DNA of 64,000 nt from contig CAVROM010000010.1 in assembly GCA_963722815.1 (NCBI GenBank), forward strand, positions 62,001 to 126,000, in the 5' to 3' direction. The position numbers and the translations under genes were made by a program. Source of the stretch: DASQFQ01 sp963722815 (GTDB taxonomy: Bacteria > Actinomycetota > Thermoleophilia > Solirubrobacterales > Solirubrobacteraceae). Below are positions 45,088-55,294 of this stretch, one piece after another (position 1 is the first letter of the stretch; each line of letters begins with the position of its first letter). Under the pieces are notes generated by a model. That model ran no database searches. It was not told where the DNA came from and was given only the letters and a program-made list of their open reading frames with translations.

Positions 45088-47471
45088 TCAGCCGATCTCC
45101 ACGACGCGCCCCTGCGCGGACTCCTCGAGCGCCACCACCAGCGCGCCGTCCTCCTCGCGGGCCTCGGCCTCCTCGCCGTCGACGCGCACGCTCGTGCCCG
45201 GCTCCAGCCCGCGCAGCTCGAGCTCGATCGCCTCGCGCCCCGGCGGCACATAGTCGCCGACCCGCTCGCCGAGCTCGACACGCGTGCCGTCGCAGCGCAC
45301 GCTGCGCCGCGCGCTCGCGCCGAAGCCCTCGCCGGCGTCCTCATAGAGCTCGCGCTCGTACGCCCCGGCGCCCGGCGCGCAGGCAATCCGCAGCCGCAGC
45401 TCCGGCGGCGGCCCGGACGCCGTGCTCTGCATCACCGGCCACAGCGGGATCGCCGCGTTCGCGCGGGCGTAGAGCGCCGGCTGCCCGAGCGGCGCGTGGG
45501 CGAGCACGTGCGCCGGCCCTTCGATCGCCTCACCGCTCCACCAGTGCACCCACGTCCCCTCGGGGAGGTAGACGTGGCGGTGCTCGATGCCCGGCCGCGT
45601 GATCGGCGCCACGAGCAGCGCGTCGCCGAGCAGCAGCTCGTCGTCGGTGGTGTAGGTCGTCTCGTCCGCCGGATGGTCGAACAGCAGCGGCCGCAGGATG
45701 GGCGCGCCGATGCGCGAGCACTCCTCGAACGCGCCGTACAGGTACGGCAGCAGCCGCATCCGCAGCTCCAGGGACTTGCGGATCAGCGCCGTCCACGAGC
45801 TCGCCGAAGCGCCACGGCTCCTGCGGCACCGACTCGATGTGCGAGTGGTTGCGGCAGAACGGCTGGACGATGCCGAGCTCGGTCCAGCGCGCCAGCAGCT
45901 CGGGGTTGGTGTCGCCGTAGAAGCCGCCGACGTCGACGCCGCAGAACGCCACGCCCGACAGCCCGAGGTTCTGGAGTTGCGGGATCGCCATCCACAGGTG
46001 CTCCCACCACGAGCTGTTGTCGCCCGTCCACTGCAGCGCGTGGCGCTGCAGCCCCGCGAAGCCCGCGCGCGTGATGACGAACGGGCGCCGGTCGGGCCGC
46101 AGCCGCTCGAGCCCCTCGCGCGCGGCACGGGCCATCTGCGAGCCGTAGAGGTTGTGGACCTCGCCGTGCAGCCGCGGCTCCGCCTTGCCGGGGTGCACGA
46201 CGTCCTCGGGCATCGTCGACTGCATCGGGATGAAGAGCGCCGGCTCGTCCATGTCGCACCAGACGCCGGCCACGCCGGCGTCGAGCAGCACCCTGTGGTG
46301 GTCGCCCCACCAGGCGCGCGCGTCGGGGTTCGTGAAGTCGGGGAACGCGCACACCCCCGGCCACACCGCGTTGCGATACTCGTCGCCGTCGACCGTCTGG
46401 CAGAACAGGCCGCGCTCGCGCCCCTCGGTGTAGACCGGATAGCCCTCGTCGACCTTCACGCCCGGATCGACGATCGTCACCGCCCGGAAGCCCTGCTCGG
46501 CGAGCTCGGAGATCAGCCCGGCCGGGTCGGGGTAGCGCTCGCCATTCCAGGTGAAGACGCGGTAGCCGTCCATGTACTCGATGTCGAGGTGGAAGCAGTC
46601 GCACGGGATCTGGCGCTCGCGGAACTCACGCGCCAGCCCGAGGATCTCCTCGGCGCTGGCGTAGCCCCAGCGCGACTGGTGGTTGCCGAGCGCCCACAAC
46701 GGCGGCAGCGACATGCGGCCGGTCAGCTGCGTGTAGCGGGCGAGCACGTCCCGCGGCGTCGGGCCGGTGAAGACGTAGGCCACCACGTCGCCGCCCGTCG
46801 CCTCGTAGCTGACGCGCTCCGGATCGGCCTTGGCGAGGTCGATCTCGACCCGGTGCGTGTTGTCGAGAAAGACGCCGTGCGCACGCCCGTCGACACAGCG
46901 CGAGCACGAACGGGATCGACGTGTAGAGGTTGATCTGCGATGCGCTGTGGCCGCCCGGCGGGTCGATGTTCCAGAACACCTGCCGCGACCCGGTCTTCTC
47001 GAGCCCGCTGGTCCGCTCGCCGCAGCCGAAGAAGCGCGTGTGCGCGGTCCGCAGGTGGTCCATCCGCACCGGCGGCCCGATCAGCGCCGCGGGGTCGGGA
47101 TCCGGGTCGCCGCTCCAGAAGTGCACGTCGTCCACCAGCGCCGTCCCGTCGCGGTCGGCGAACGAGACGCGCAGCGACTCGAGCGTGATGACCGCCTTCG
47201 CGGCCTCGGTGTCGATCTCCACGCGACCGGACTTGCCTTGGATCTCCGCCTCGGTCGGCTCCCACTGCGCGCCGTCGGTCGCCTCCGAGACGTACTCGAC
47301 CGGCCGGCCGTGGGGGAAGTAGCCCAGCCGGAAGACATCCGGCGCGAGCGCCGTGACCTCCAGCAGCGCGTGGCCCGCCTGGATCCGGACCGCCGCGCGC
47401 GTCGAGGTCAGGACCCGGTTGGGGCCCCGGCCTCGCGCGTGCGGTGCCCAGTGCTCAGCCCTTGACGGCAC
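45088..47471 (-). CDS. GH31 alpha-glucosidase/xylosidase, two +1 frameshifts
   Basis: 793 aa after removing one base near 46893 and 45790. Part 1 (from GTG 47471): DVFRLGYFPHGRPVEYVSE, TRFFGCGERTSGLEKTG, WNIDPPGGHSASQINLYTSIPFVLAL. Part 2: PPLWALGNHQSRWGYASAEEI, CFHLDIEYMDGYRVFTWN, GVWCDMDEPALF (WxDMxE nucleophile), RPFVITRAGFAGLQRHALQWTGDNSSWWEHL, FCRNHSHIESVPQEPW. Part 3: LELRMRLLPYLYGAFEE, ILRPLLFDHP, LLLGDALLVAPI, WVHWWSGEAIEGP. All GH31 motifs are intact. No signal peptide, so an intracellular alpha-glycosidase. Fourth gene of the sugar-ABC operon; its start overlaps the permease end by 17 bp. Confidence 0.88.
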
Positions 47472-48351
47472 CGGCCGTCAGACCGGCGACGATCCGCTTC
47501 TGGAACAGCAGGATCATGATGATCAGCGGGACCGAGATCGTCACGGATGCGGCCGAGATGCTCCCGAAGGGCACGTCATGCTCAGTCGCGCCGGTGAAGA
47601 ACGCGATCGCCGCCGGCACGGTCCGCGCCTTCGAGGACGACGTCAGCGTGACCGCGAGGAGGAACTCGTTCCACGCGCCGATGAACGTCAGGATGGCGGC
47701 GGTGGCGAGGCCGGGAGCCGCAAGCGGGACGACCACCTTGCGGAACGCCTGGAAGTGGGTGGCGCCGTCGACCAGCGCTGCCTCCTCCAGGTCCCGCGGG
47801 ATCTCCTTGAAGAAGGAGACCAGGATGTAGATGGTCAGCGGCAGCGCGAAAGTCAGGTAGGGGAGCACGAGTCCGGTCCAGGTGTTGAACAGACCGATGT
47901 CCGACCAGAGCTTGAACAGCGGCGCCGCGATGGCGATCTGCGGGAACGTCGAGATCGTCAGGACGATCGCCAGCATGATGCTCTTGCCGCCGATCCGCAG
48001 GCGCGCCAGCGCGTACGCGCAGAACGCGCCGACCGTGATCGAGAGCGCGGTCGTGATCAGCGCGACGGCGGCGCTGTTGCGCAGCGCCTTCGTGAAGTCG
48101 GGGTTCTTGAAGATCTCCTGGTAGTTGTCCAGCGTCGGGTTGGGCGGTATCAGGCTGGAGGACTGGAGATCCGTGCCCGTCTTCAGCGAGATGTTGATCA
48201 GCCAGTAGAAGGGGAAGAGGCAGAAGACGATGATCGCGGCGACCGCGATCCACATCCACCAGGGCGTCCCCGCCTGGTCCGGCTTGATCGTCTTGGTCTT
48301 GGTGCGCCTCGCCGTGGTGGCTTGAGTCGCAGCAGCAGCTCCAGCTTCCAT
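47455..48351 (-). CDS. Sugar ABC transporter permease (MalG type)
   Basis: 298 aa with six membrane helices. Motifs: FCLFPFYWLINISLKTG, ALARLRIGGKSIMLAIVLTISTFPQIAIAAPLF and the EAA loop IPRDLEEAALVDGATHFQAFRKVVVPLAAPGLATAAI, which docks onto the ATPase; the C-terminus has LLFQKRIVAGLTAGAVKG. Begins 3 bp after the MalF-type gene. It lacks a neighbouring ATPase; the one at 38928-40133 is the candidate partner. Confidence 0.95.
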   Translation of the reverse strand: MEAGAAAATQATTARRTKTKTIKPDQAGTPWWMWIAVAAIIVFCLFPFYWLINISLKTGTDLQSSSLIPPNPTLDNYQEIFKNPDFTKALRNSAAVALITTALSITVGAFCAYALARLRIGGKSIMLAIVLTISTFPQIAIAAPLFKLWSDIGLFNTWTGLVLPYLTFALPLTIYILVSFFKEIPRDLEEAALVDGATHFQAFRKVVVPLAAPGLATAAILTFIGAWNEFLLAVTLTSSSKARTVPAAIAFFTGATEHDVPFGSISAASVTISVPLIIMILLFQKRIVAGLTAGAVKG

Positions 48352-48354
48352 GGC

Positions 48355-49272
48355 TCAGTCGTCTCCCATTCCTCGGAGGTTGCCGCCGACGAAGCGGATG
48401 TACGAGAACGACACGATCATCACGACGATGAACGTGAGCACCGCCATCGCCGCCCCGAGCCCATAGAGCCGGTTCGCAGCGAACGCCTCCTGCGCGATCG
48501 TGGACAACGTCGAAGTGCCATTCTGCCCCCCCGTCAACACATAGGGCAAGTCGAACACCCTGAGCGCATCGAGCGTCCTGAAGATCAGCGCGACGAGGAT
48601 CGCCGGCATCAGCAGCGGCAGTGTGATCCTCGTGAACCGCTGCATCGTCGAGGCGCCGTCCACCTTGGCGGCCTCGTAGACCTCGCCGGGTATCACCTGC
48701 AAGCCGGCGAGGATCAGCAGCGCCATGAACGGCGCTGTCTTCCAGACGTCGGCGAGGATGATGATGATCAGCGCCTGCGGCTCCGATCCGAGCCACACCG
48801 TCTTGGTGCCGAAGAGCGTGTTCACGAAGCCGTAAGGCGACACGAACATCGTCCGCCAGATGATCGCCGTGACGACCGTGAGAAGCGCCCACGGGACGAG
48901 CACTGTCGTGCGCAACAGACCCTGGCCCTTGAAGGCGGCGTGCATCGCCAGCGCCATCGCCAGGCCGATCACGGTCTCCAGCGCCACCGACGACACGGTG
49001 AAGATGAGCGTGTGCCCGAGCGCCGCCCACCAATCCGAGTTGCCGAGCGCGTTGCTGTAGTTGCCGAAGCCCGCCCACCGACTCAGGCCGGCCACCTTGA
49101 TGCTGTACTCATGCAGCGACAGCCAGATGGCGTAGATGACCGGCCACGCCGCGACGACCGCGATGAGGATCATCGACGGCGCGACCATCAACCTCGCCAG
49201 CTGCTTCTCCTGCAGTCCCTTGGACCGCTGGACCTTCGCTGGTGATCCTGTCCCGATCGACGCGGCTTCCAT
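48355..49272 (-). CDS. Sugar ABC transporter permease (MalF type)
   Basis: 305 aa, six helices: LARLMVAPSMILIAVVAAWPVIYAIWLSLHEYS, GLAMALAMHAAFKGQGLLRTTVLVPWALLTVVTAIIWRTMF, LIIIILADVWKTAPFMALLILAGLQVIPGEVYEAAKVDGASTMQRFTRITLPLLMPAI (EAA loop). The short form without MalF's large periplasmic loop, as in trehalose and other oligosaccharide importers. Fourteen bases separate it from the binding-protein gene upstream. Confidence 0.95.
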   Translation of the reverse strand: MEAASIGTGSPAKVQRSKGLQEKQLARLMVAPSMILIAVVAAWPVIYAIWLSLHEYSIKVAGLSRWAGFGNYSNALGNSDWWAALGHTLIFTVSSVALETVIGLAMALAMHAAFKGQGLLRTTVLVPWALLTVVTAIIWRTMFVSPYGFVNTLFGTKTVWLGSEPQALIIIILADVWKTAPFMALLILAGLQVIPGEVYEAAKVDGASTMQRFTRITLPLLMPAILVALIFRTLDALRVFDLPYVLTGGQNGTSTLSTIAQEAFAANRLYGLGAAMAVLTFIVVMIVSFSYIRFVGGNLRGMGDD

Positions 49273-49286
49273 GATTCGCTCCTAGC

Positions 49287-50612
49287 TCAGAACGTCGAGA
49301 GGGCGCTTGTGATCTGCTTGTCCGCCTTCGCCAGCGCGTCCTTCGGACTCGTCCGACCGGCAAGCGCGTCATTGACGTTCTTGTAGATCGCCTGCGAGAT
49401 CTGCGTGTACACCGGCGACACGGGCCGGGGCTTGGCCTGGCTGATCGCCTGCTTGAGCTCGGCCGAGTATGGGATTGCCTTCTTGACGTCCGGGTCGTCG
49501 TATGTGGCCGAGATGACCGCCGCATTCGAGTACTTCAGCAGCACGATCTTCTGCCACTCCGGGGAGGCGTAGTAGTCCGCGAACTTGAGCGCGAGGCCCG
49601 GGTTCTTGGTGTAGACGCTGATCGAGCTGTTGTGGCCACCGAGGATGCCGGCCTTGCCGCCGCCCTCGAATGTCGGGAGCGCGGCTACCTTCTGCTTGCC
49701 CTTGACCTTGCTGCCCTTGGTGTTGCCGAGCGCATACGAGCCTGTCCAGTTGCGCATATAGGCGTAGCGCCCGCTCGCCCATCCCTGGTCGGTCTCCGGC
49801 TCCATGTACGTCGTGACCGCCTTCGGCGCGGCGCCCGACTTGATGCCGTCGACCATCAGCTGGAGGGCCTTCTCGTTCTCCGGCGAGTTGATCTCCGATT
49901 TCTTTCCGTCGTCGGAGAGCACCTTGCCGCCGGCGGCGAAGGCGATCTCGAGGTAGTCACAGGTCAGGCCTTCGTATGGGGCGCCCTGGTAGATAATCCC
50001 GCCCTCGCCCTTCGCCTTGCTGTAGACCTGCTGCCAGGTCGTCGGCGCCGAGCCGCCGCCCTTGTCGGTGCGGTAGAAGAGGAACGCGGCGTCACTGGTG
50101 GCGGGAACGCCCCAGTACTTGCCGCCGTAATGGACTGTCTCGAGCGGCGCCTGGATGTACTTGTCCTTTGCCTTGTCGACGTAGGGCGTCAGGTCGTACA
50201 GCCACTTCTGGCTCGCGAACTCCGCGGTCCAGATGACGTCGGAGTTGAACACATCGCAGTCGTCGGACTTGGCCTGCTGGCGCTGGATGAACTGCGCGCG
50301 CTGCTGGTCGGCGGACTGCGGGAACTCGGTAAGCGCCACCTTGTAACCCTGGCTCGCGTACTTCTTGTTGAAGTCCGCAACGACCTGGTGCGCCGCGCCG
50401 CTGGTGTCCTTGCCCGTGCAGTAGTGGATCGTGCCCTTGGGCGGACTGTTCAGCGAGCTGGCGTCGATGACCTTCGCGCCGCTGATCTTCTTCTCACTAC
50501 CGCTGCCGCCGCTGTCACTGCTGCTGCCGCACGCGGCGACGGCAACGGCTAGACAAACTGCCAGCAAGGCGGCCAGCGCAGCTCGGACCTTCGTGCCTCT
50601 GCGACCCGACAT
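49287..50612 (-). CDS. Sugar ABC transporter solute-binding lipoprotein
   Basis: 441 aa from ATG 50612, preceded by GAGGAGGGAC. Signal peptide with lipobox VAVAAC, then a Ser/Gly linker. Type-2 binding fold of the MalE/ThuE cluster: GAAHQVVADFNKKYASQGYKVALTEFPQSADQQRAQFIQRQQAKSDDCDVFNSDVIWTAEFASQKWLYDLTPYVDK, KYWGVPATSDAAFLFYRTD, AGGKVLSDDGKKSEINSPENEKALQLMVDGI, ILGGHNSSISVYTKNPGLALKFADYYASPEWQK. It captures an oligosaccharide, plausibly trehalose/maltose-like given the GH13/GH31 neighbours (inference). First gene of the operon. Confidence 0.93.
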   Translation of the reverse strand: MSGRRGTKVRAALAALLAVCLAVAVAACGSSSDSGGSGSEKKISGAKVIDASSLNSPPKGTIHYCTGKDTSGAAHQVVADFNKKYASQGYKVALTEFPQSADQQRAQFIQRQQAKSDDCDVFNSDVIWTAEFASQKWLYDLTPYVDKAKDKYIQAPLETVHYGGKYWGVPATSDAAFLFYRTDKGGGSAPTTWQQVYSKAKGEGGIIYQGAPYEGLTCDYLEIAFAAGGKVLSDDGKKSEINSPENEKALQLMVDGIKSGAAPKAVTTYMEPETDQGWASGRYAYMRNWTGSYALGNTKGSKVKGKQKVAALPTFEGGGKAGILGGHNSSISVYTKNPGLALKFADYYASPEWQKIVLLKYSNAAVISATYDDPDVKKAIPYSAELKQAISQAKPRPVSPVYTQISQAIYKNVNDALAGRTSPKDALAKADKQITSALSTF

Positions 50613-50677
50613 AAAATTGTCCCTCCTCGTTCCCCAACGACCCGGACAGCGCCCCCTCCAGCGGGCGAGGGACGAAT

Positions 50678-50690
50678 GGAAGCAAATCCG
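50678..50690. promoter_or_regulatory. Possible degenerate LacI-type operator upstream of sugar ABC operon
   Basis: TGGAAGCAAATCC keeps the left half (TGGAAGC) of the perfect palindrome at 41208-41221 but has a weak right half. It lies 66 bp upstream of the binding-protein start in the only promoter-sized gap (50613-50762) for that operon. This would tie the transporter to the LacI protein encoded 10 kb away. Suggestive only. Confidence 0.3.
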
Positions 50691-50762
50691 GCCTCCGTAC
50701 GCCCTGCGGTGCCCAATTGCGCGCCGGACCCTACACCCCAACGCACGAAGCCGGAAAAATAA

Positions 50763-51713
50763 TTGGCGCGCCTGAACAAACTCCCAACACTTCTGCTGGT
50801 AGCGCTACCGCTTCTGGCCGCCGGATGCGGCAAGCACACGACGCCGCAGCGCGTCGACACCCGCGAGCGTGGGGCGCCAGTGATCGTCGGCGGCGGCCGG
50901 CTCGTCGACGTCGGCGGCCACCGGCTCTACGTCACGTGTGCGGGCTCGGGCAGCCCCGCGGTGGTGCTGGAGGCGGGTTTCGGCGGCAGCAGCAGTGACT
51001 GGCGCGACACGCAGCGCGACCTGGCGCGTACGACCCGCACCTGCGCGTACGACCGCGCCGGGCTGGGCTCGAGCGTCGGGCGGGCGGGCGTCCACGATGC
51101 CTCGGACGAGATCCGCGACCTTCAGCAGCTGCTGTTCGCCGCTCGCATCCCGCCGCCCTATGTGCTGGCGGGGCACTCCTATGGCGGGCTGCTTACCCGG
51201 CTGTACGCCCATGCGCGCCCGCGCGACGTCGCCGGCCTCGTGCTCGTCGACGCGGTGGGCCGGAACGCCACCGCTCGGCAGCTCGCGATCTGGCCGAAGT
51301 CGGTGGAGCCAGAGGCGCGCAAAGAGGCGGCGGAGCCGGTCGTCAACAACGTCGACGTGCGTGCGAGCGAGGCGCTCGACGCGCGCGTGCGCAGCCTCGG
51401 CGATCTGCCGCTGGTGGTCATCGAGGCCGGGCGCCACGAGCAGATCTTCGGCCCCGACAAGACGCCGCTGTGGCGCGCCGAGGCGCGGCTGTGGAGTCGG
51501 ATGCAGGCCGAGCTCGCGCGGCTGTCGAGCGATCACGTGCACGTGCTCGCGCGCCGCAGCGACCACTTCGTCCAGCGCATCGACGGGCAACCGCGGGTCG
51601 TCGCCCGCGCGCTGCGGGCGGTCGTGGGCGCGGCGCGCGGGAAGACGCGGCTGCCGCCGTGCGCGTCGCTCTTCCACGGGCCCGCTGTGCGCTGCTTGAG
51701 CGGGGAGGGATAA
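50763..51713 (+). CDS. Alpha/beta hydrolase lipoprotein
   Basis: 316 aa from TTG 50763. The lipoprotein signal ends at LLAAGC (C22). Alpha/beta-hydrolase core: VVLEAGFGGSSSDWRD, TCAYDRAGLGSS, YVLAGHSYGGLLTRLYA with nucleophile S139, VLVDAVG, LPLVVIEAGRHEQIFG, and a C-terminal HVHVLARRSDHFVQRIDGQP supplying the His. Anchored outside the membrane; likely an esterase or amidase of unknown substrate. Divergent from the sugar-binding protein gene with 150 bp between starts. Confidence 0.88.
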   Translation: MARLNKLPTLLLVALPLLAAGCGKHTTPQRVDTRERGAPVIVGGGRLVDVGGHRLYVTCAGSGSPAVVLEAGFGGSSSDWRDTQRDLARTTRTCAYDRAGLGSSVGRAGVHDASDEIRDLQQLLFAARIPPPYVLAGHSYGGLLTRLYAHARPRDVAGLVLVDAVGRNATARQLAIWPKSVEPEARKEAAEPVVNNVDVRASEALDARVRSLGDLPLVVIEAGRHEQIFGPDKTPLWRAEARLWSRMQAELARLSSDHVHVLARRSDHFVQRIDGQPRVVARALRAVVGAARGKTRLPPCASLFHGPAVRCLSGEG

Positions 51714-51720
51714 TCGGGCG

Positions 51721-52758
51721 ATGGCCACTTCAGTCACGCGCTGGAGGCAGGAGGCGCTGGCCGAGCACCGGCCGTGGTCGCTGCTGGTCGAGCTGGCCCG
51801 CGCCACCAAGCGGCACCGCACGACCGGCCACGCGGCCGAGATGGCGTTCTTCGCGGTGCTCACGCTGGTCCCGTCGACGATCGCGGTCGGCTCGGCGTTC
51901 GGGCTCTCCAAGCGCGTGTTCGGCGCGGAGTCGGTGGCCCGGGCCGAGGAGGCCGCGACCAGCGCCGTGCACACGCTGATGGGGCCGCAGCTCGCCGACA
52001 ACGTCATCACGCCGTTCGTGCACGCCCAGCTCACGCAGCCGCATCAGGACGTCGCGCTCGGCGCGCTCCTGATCGCCTGGTGGCTCTCCAGCCACCTGTT
52101 CATGGCGACCGGCCATGCGCTCGACTACTGCTACGGCGTCCACGACCACCGGCCCTCGCTGATCCAGCGCCTGATCGCGCTGCTGTTCGCGCTCGGCTCC
52201 GTCGCGGTGGTGGCGGTGACGGTCGAGATGATGGTCTCCGGCCCGCTCGGTCAGCTGACCGGCGACCCCGCCAAGACGCTGGGGATCCAGGGGCCCTACA
52301 GCGTCTTGTGGTCGGTGGTTCGCTGGCCGATCGGGCTCACGCTCGTCGTCGGGTTCCTCGTCTGCCTCTATCGCTTCACCGCGAACGTCAAGCAGGGCTG
52401 GCGCGATTGCCTGCCGGGCGCGGTCGTCGGGGCGTGTCTGTGGATCGGCGCGGCCGTCGCGTTCCGGCTCACCGCCGACATGCGCGACTGGAGCGGGGTC
52501 GCCAGCAACGACCCGTCGGTGACGCTGATCGGGCAGGCCGTCAACGCGGTCGTCTCGACCGTGCTGTGGGCCTACCTCGCCAGCATCGCCATCCTGCTCG
52601 GCGGCGAGGTCAACGCGCTGCTGCGGGCTCGGCGCGCCGCGCGCGCCGAGCTAGCCCGCGGCGATGACCAGCGTATGGGTTCCCGGCCCGGTGGCCACGG
52701 TGACCTCGAGCCCGCGGTTGGTGCTGCGGGTCGTGGGAGTCACCGGCCGGCCGTCTAG
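51721..52758 (+). CDS. YihY/BrkB-family membrane protein
   Basis: 345 aa with six hydrophobic segments. Family hallmarks: RTTGHAAEMAFFAVLTLVPSTIAVGSAFG, ALLIAWWLSSHLFMATGHALDYCYG, NVKQGWRDCLPGAVVGACLWIGAAVAFRL and VVSTVLWAYLASIAILLGGEVNALL. Formerly mis-called ribonuclease BN; now viewed as an integral membrane protein of unclear transport role. The last about 35 residues are antisense to the end of the glycosidase gene at 52651 (108-bp convergent overlap), so the natural stop may be the one here but this tail is unlikely to be conserved. Confidence 0.88.
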   Translation: MATSVTRWRQEALAEHRPWSLLVELARATKRHRTTGHAAEMAFFAVLTLVPSTIAVGSAFGLSKRVFGAESVARAEEAATSAVHTLMGPQLADNVITPFVHAQLTQPHQDVALGALLIAWWLSSHLFMATGHALDYCYGVHDHRPSLIQRLIALLFALGSVAVVAVTVEMMVSGPLGQLTGDPAKTLGIQGPYSVLWSVVRWPIGLTLVVGFLVCLYRFTANVKQGWRDCLPGAVVGACLWIGAAVAFRLTADMRDWSGVASNDPSVTLIGQAVNAVVSTVLWAYLASIAILLGGEVNALLRARRAARAELARGDDQRMGSRPGGHGDLEPAVGAAGRGSHRPAV

Positions 52759-55234
52759 CTTCGCCTTCGCAACCGTCGCGCCCGCCGGGAGCGTGTGGCC
52801 GATGGCGAGCTTCGAGACCGGCCTGCCGACCTCCACGCGCGTGCGGTAGGTCGCGCCGTCGTGTGAGGCCTCGACCGCCAGCGAGCCGGAGCGGCCGAGC
52901 CGGATCGACGAGCCCGCGACGCGCGACTGGCCGCCGGGCACCTGCGGCACGACCTCGAGCCGGCCGCGGCCGATGTCGGGCCGCACGCCGAGTTGCTGGT
53001 GCACGACCGGCCATGCGGTGCCGTAGTTGCCCCACGCCTGCATGAACATCGAGCGGCAGGTCCAGCAGCGGTCGATGTTCGGCGGGATGCCCTTGCTCGG
53101 GTCGCCGTTCGGCGCCGACGGGAAGATCTCGGGCATCGCACCCGGCTGCTCGTCGGGGGTGTTGCCGGTGGCCGGCTCCGAGAACATCGTCTCGGCGTTG
53201 GCGTCGGTGTAGCGCGTCTGCTGACCGGCGCCGAGGCGCCCGTAGTTGCCCTCGCCGACCGCCTGGATGGAGGTCGTCAGCGAGAAGATCTCGAAGTCGC
53301 CCTTGCTGTCGTTGCCGCCACCGCAGCCGGTGTGGAAGAGGCCGCGGCTGCCGGGGCGGTCGCCGCTGTAGCACGGGGTCTCGCGGCCCGCGAGCGCCGT
53401 CGTCCCGTGGTCGCGGGCGGCCACGCCGGGCGTCACCTGCCCGTCGCTCGTGAGCTCCGCCTCCATCGGCACCTGGCCGATCCAGTGCTTGAAGAACGAC
53501 TGCGTGTTGCCCGGGTCGAGCAGCGAGTCCGCGTACTGGTTGTCCTTGGTCGACCACCACGTCGTCTCGAACTGCTTCTGCAGCTTGGCGGCGAGGCCGG
53601 TGGCCCACGCGACGGTGGCGTCGTCGTGCTTCGCGCGCGCCATGTCGGCGAGATCGAGCAGGGCGCGGATGTAGTAGACGCCGTTGTCGAGCTTCTCCGG
53701 ACCCATGCCCGGCCGCTCGACGTTGCCCGAGCCCTCGGGCCAGCCGTCCTTGTCGACGTCGAGGCGGTCGTCGACCGCGTGCAGGTTGCGCTTCGCGAAG
53801 TCGTACATGTCGTCGCGGAAGCGGTCGTCGCCGGTCCAGCGCCAGATCAGCGCCACGATGCTCGGGAACTTGATCGTCTCGTCGGTGTTGAAGTCGTTGG
53901 TCTTGGCCCCGGTGTCGGGGTTCGTGGTCTGCGAGTCGTGGCCGAAGTACACGGAGCCGTCGGCCACCGTCTCGTGCACGACGATGCCGGAGCGGTTGTT
54001 GAGCACGTCGGAGATGTCGCGCAGCGTGCGCAGGTGGTCCTCCGCGGTCTGGAACTGGCCCAGCGCCATCGCGGCGAACGCGGTGTACTCGCCGTCGGTC
54101 GCGAAGATCCACGGGTAGTCCGGGAAGCCCGCGCCGAACCAGCGCGCGCTCGCGACGGTGCCCAGCGGGGCGGGGAACTGCTTGCCCTGGTTGGTCCAGC
54201 GGATCTGCAGGTCCGAGGCGCGCAGCGTGAGGTCGGCGAGGTTCTGCTTGCCCCAGTCGATCGAGCGCTGGAGCCGGCGGTCGCCCGGCAGCGAGAGCTG
54301 CGTCTGGCGCGCGAGCCTGCGGCGCGCCGCGAGCTTGGCGGCGAGCGCGCGCTTGGGGTTGCGCAGCGCCTTCGCGAACTCGCTGCGCGCGGCGCCGAGC
54401 CCCTTGTCGGAGCCGGCCGCCGCGATCCACACGGTCCGCGCGCCGTGCGCGGGAACCTTCACGCGGTAGCGCAGGCGACCGCCGGTTCCGTGACCGAACG
54501 GGCCGTCGTCGCAGACGCTCGGGGCCGACGTGTCGCCGTCCTGGCAGGCGTGCGCACCCTGCGGCCCGCGGTACGCGCCGCCGGTCGGCGCGGCCTTGCC
54601 GGAGATCGGCGTGCGGTTGGAGCCGACGAGCGCGGCGTAGTGGTGCAGGGGCGAACCCGTGAGCGCGCCGTCATCCGTGAACTGGAGCGCGCCGCGCCTG
54701 AACGCGCCGTGGTCGGGGAGGTTCTCGCTCGCGTTGGGGACGAGGCCCTTGAAGCCCCACGGGAACTGGCCCATCAGCTCCGAGTGGGCGTCGACCTTGA
54801 CGGTCACCTTGCGGGCGCGGTTGGAGGTGTTGCGCAGCTTCAGCCCGAACAGCGCGGCGCGCTGGCTGTCGGACGCGTAGTCGGTGCGCTCGAGCTTCAG
54901 CCCCGACAAGGGAGGGGAGGGTGAAGCGGGTGTAGCCCTGCCCGCTCGTGAAGCGCGAGGCCTTGCCGGCCCACTTGCCGTTGACGCCGAACCAGACGCC
55001 GTCCACGAGCTTCAGCGGCGGCGCCCAGACGCCGCCCATCTCGCCGCTGATGTGCCAGCCGTTGGCGTACCAGCGGCCGTCCTCGAAGCCGCCGGAGTAC
55101 GCGCGTTCGCCTGCCGCGACCTCGCGCCGGTCCTGGAGCCGATTGGAGGTCGACAACTCGTCCGCCGCGGACGCGAGCGACGGTGTGATCAGGCCGAGCG
55201 CGAGCAGCGCGACGACGATGGCGGACCGGAACAT
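52651..55234 (-). CDS. Secreted six-hairpin glycosidase (debranching-like), one +1 frameshift
   Basis: About 860 aa after removing one base near 54907. From ATG 55234 (GAGGAGGGG ribosome-binding site): signal peptide FRSAIVVALLALGLITPSLASA, then a beta-sandwich (GGVWAPPLKLVDGVWFGVNGKWAGKASRF; LFGLKLRNTSNRARKVTVKVDAHSELMGQFPW). The catalytic-type (alpha/alpha)6 barrel spans about 330-720: DWGKQNLADLTLRASDL, WFGAGFPDYPWIFATDGEYTAFAAMALGQF, GWPEGSGNVERPGMGPEKLDNGVYYIRALLDLADMA, TTWWSTKDNQYADSLLD and WGNYGTAWPVVHQQLGV. It ends in a beta domain. It resembles glycogen-debranching/GH15-like extracellular enzymes; exact GH family uncertain. Confidence 0.8.
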
Positions 55235-55294
55235 GTACCCCTCCTCGGACGACTCCCTCGTCATCCGTGCCCGCCCCGTGCCGGCGGGAAACCG

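Noticed and set aside
53000..54924. A 643-codon plus-strand frame (from 52993)
   Set aside because: Antisense shadow of the secreted six-hairpin glycosidase, whose domains are recognisable.
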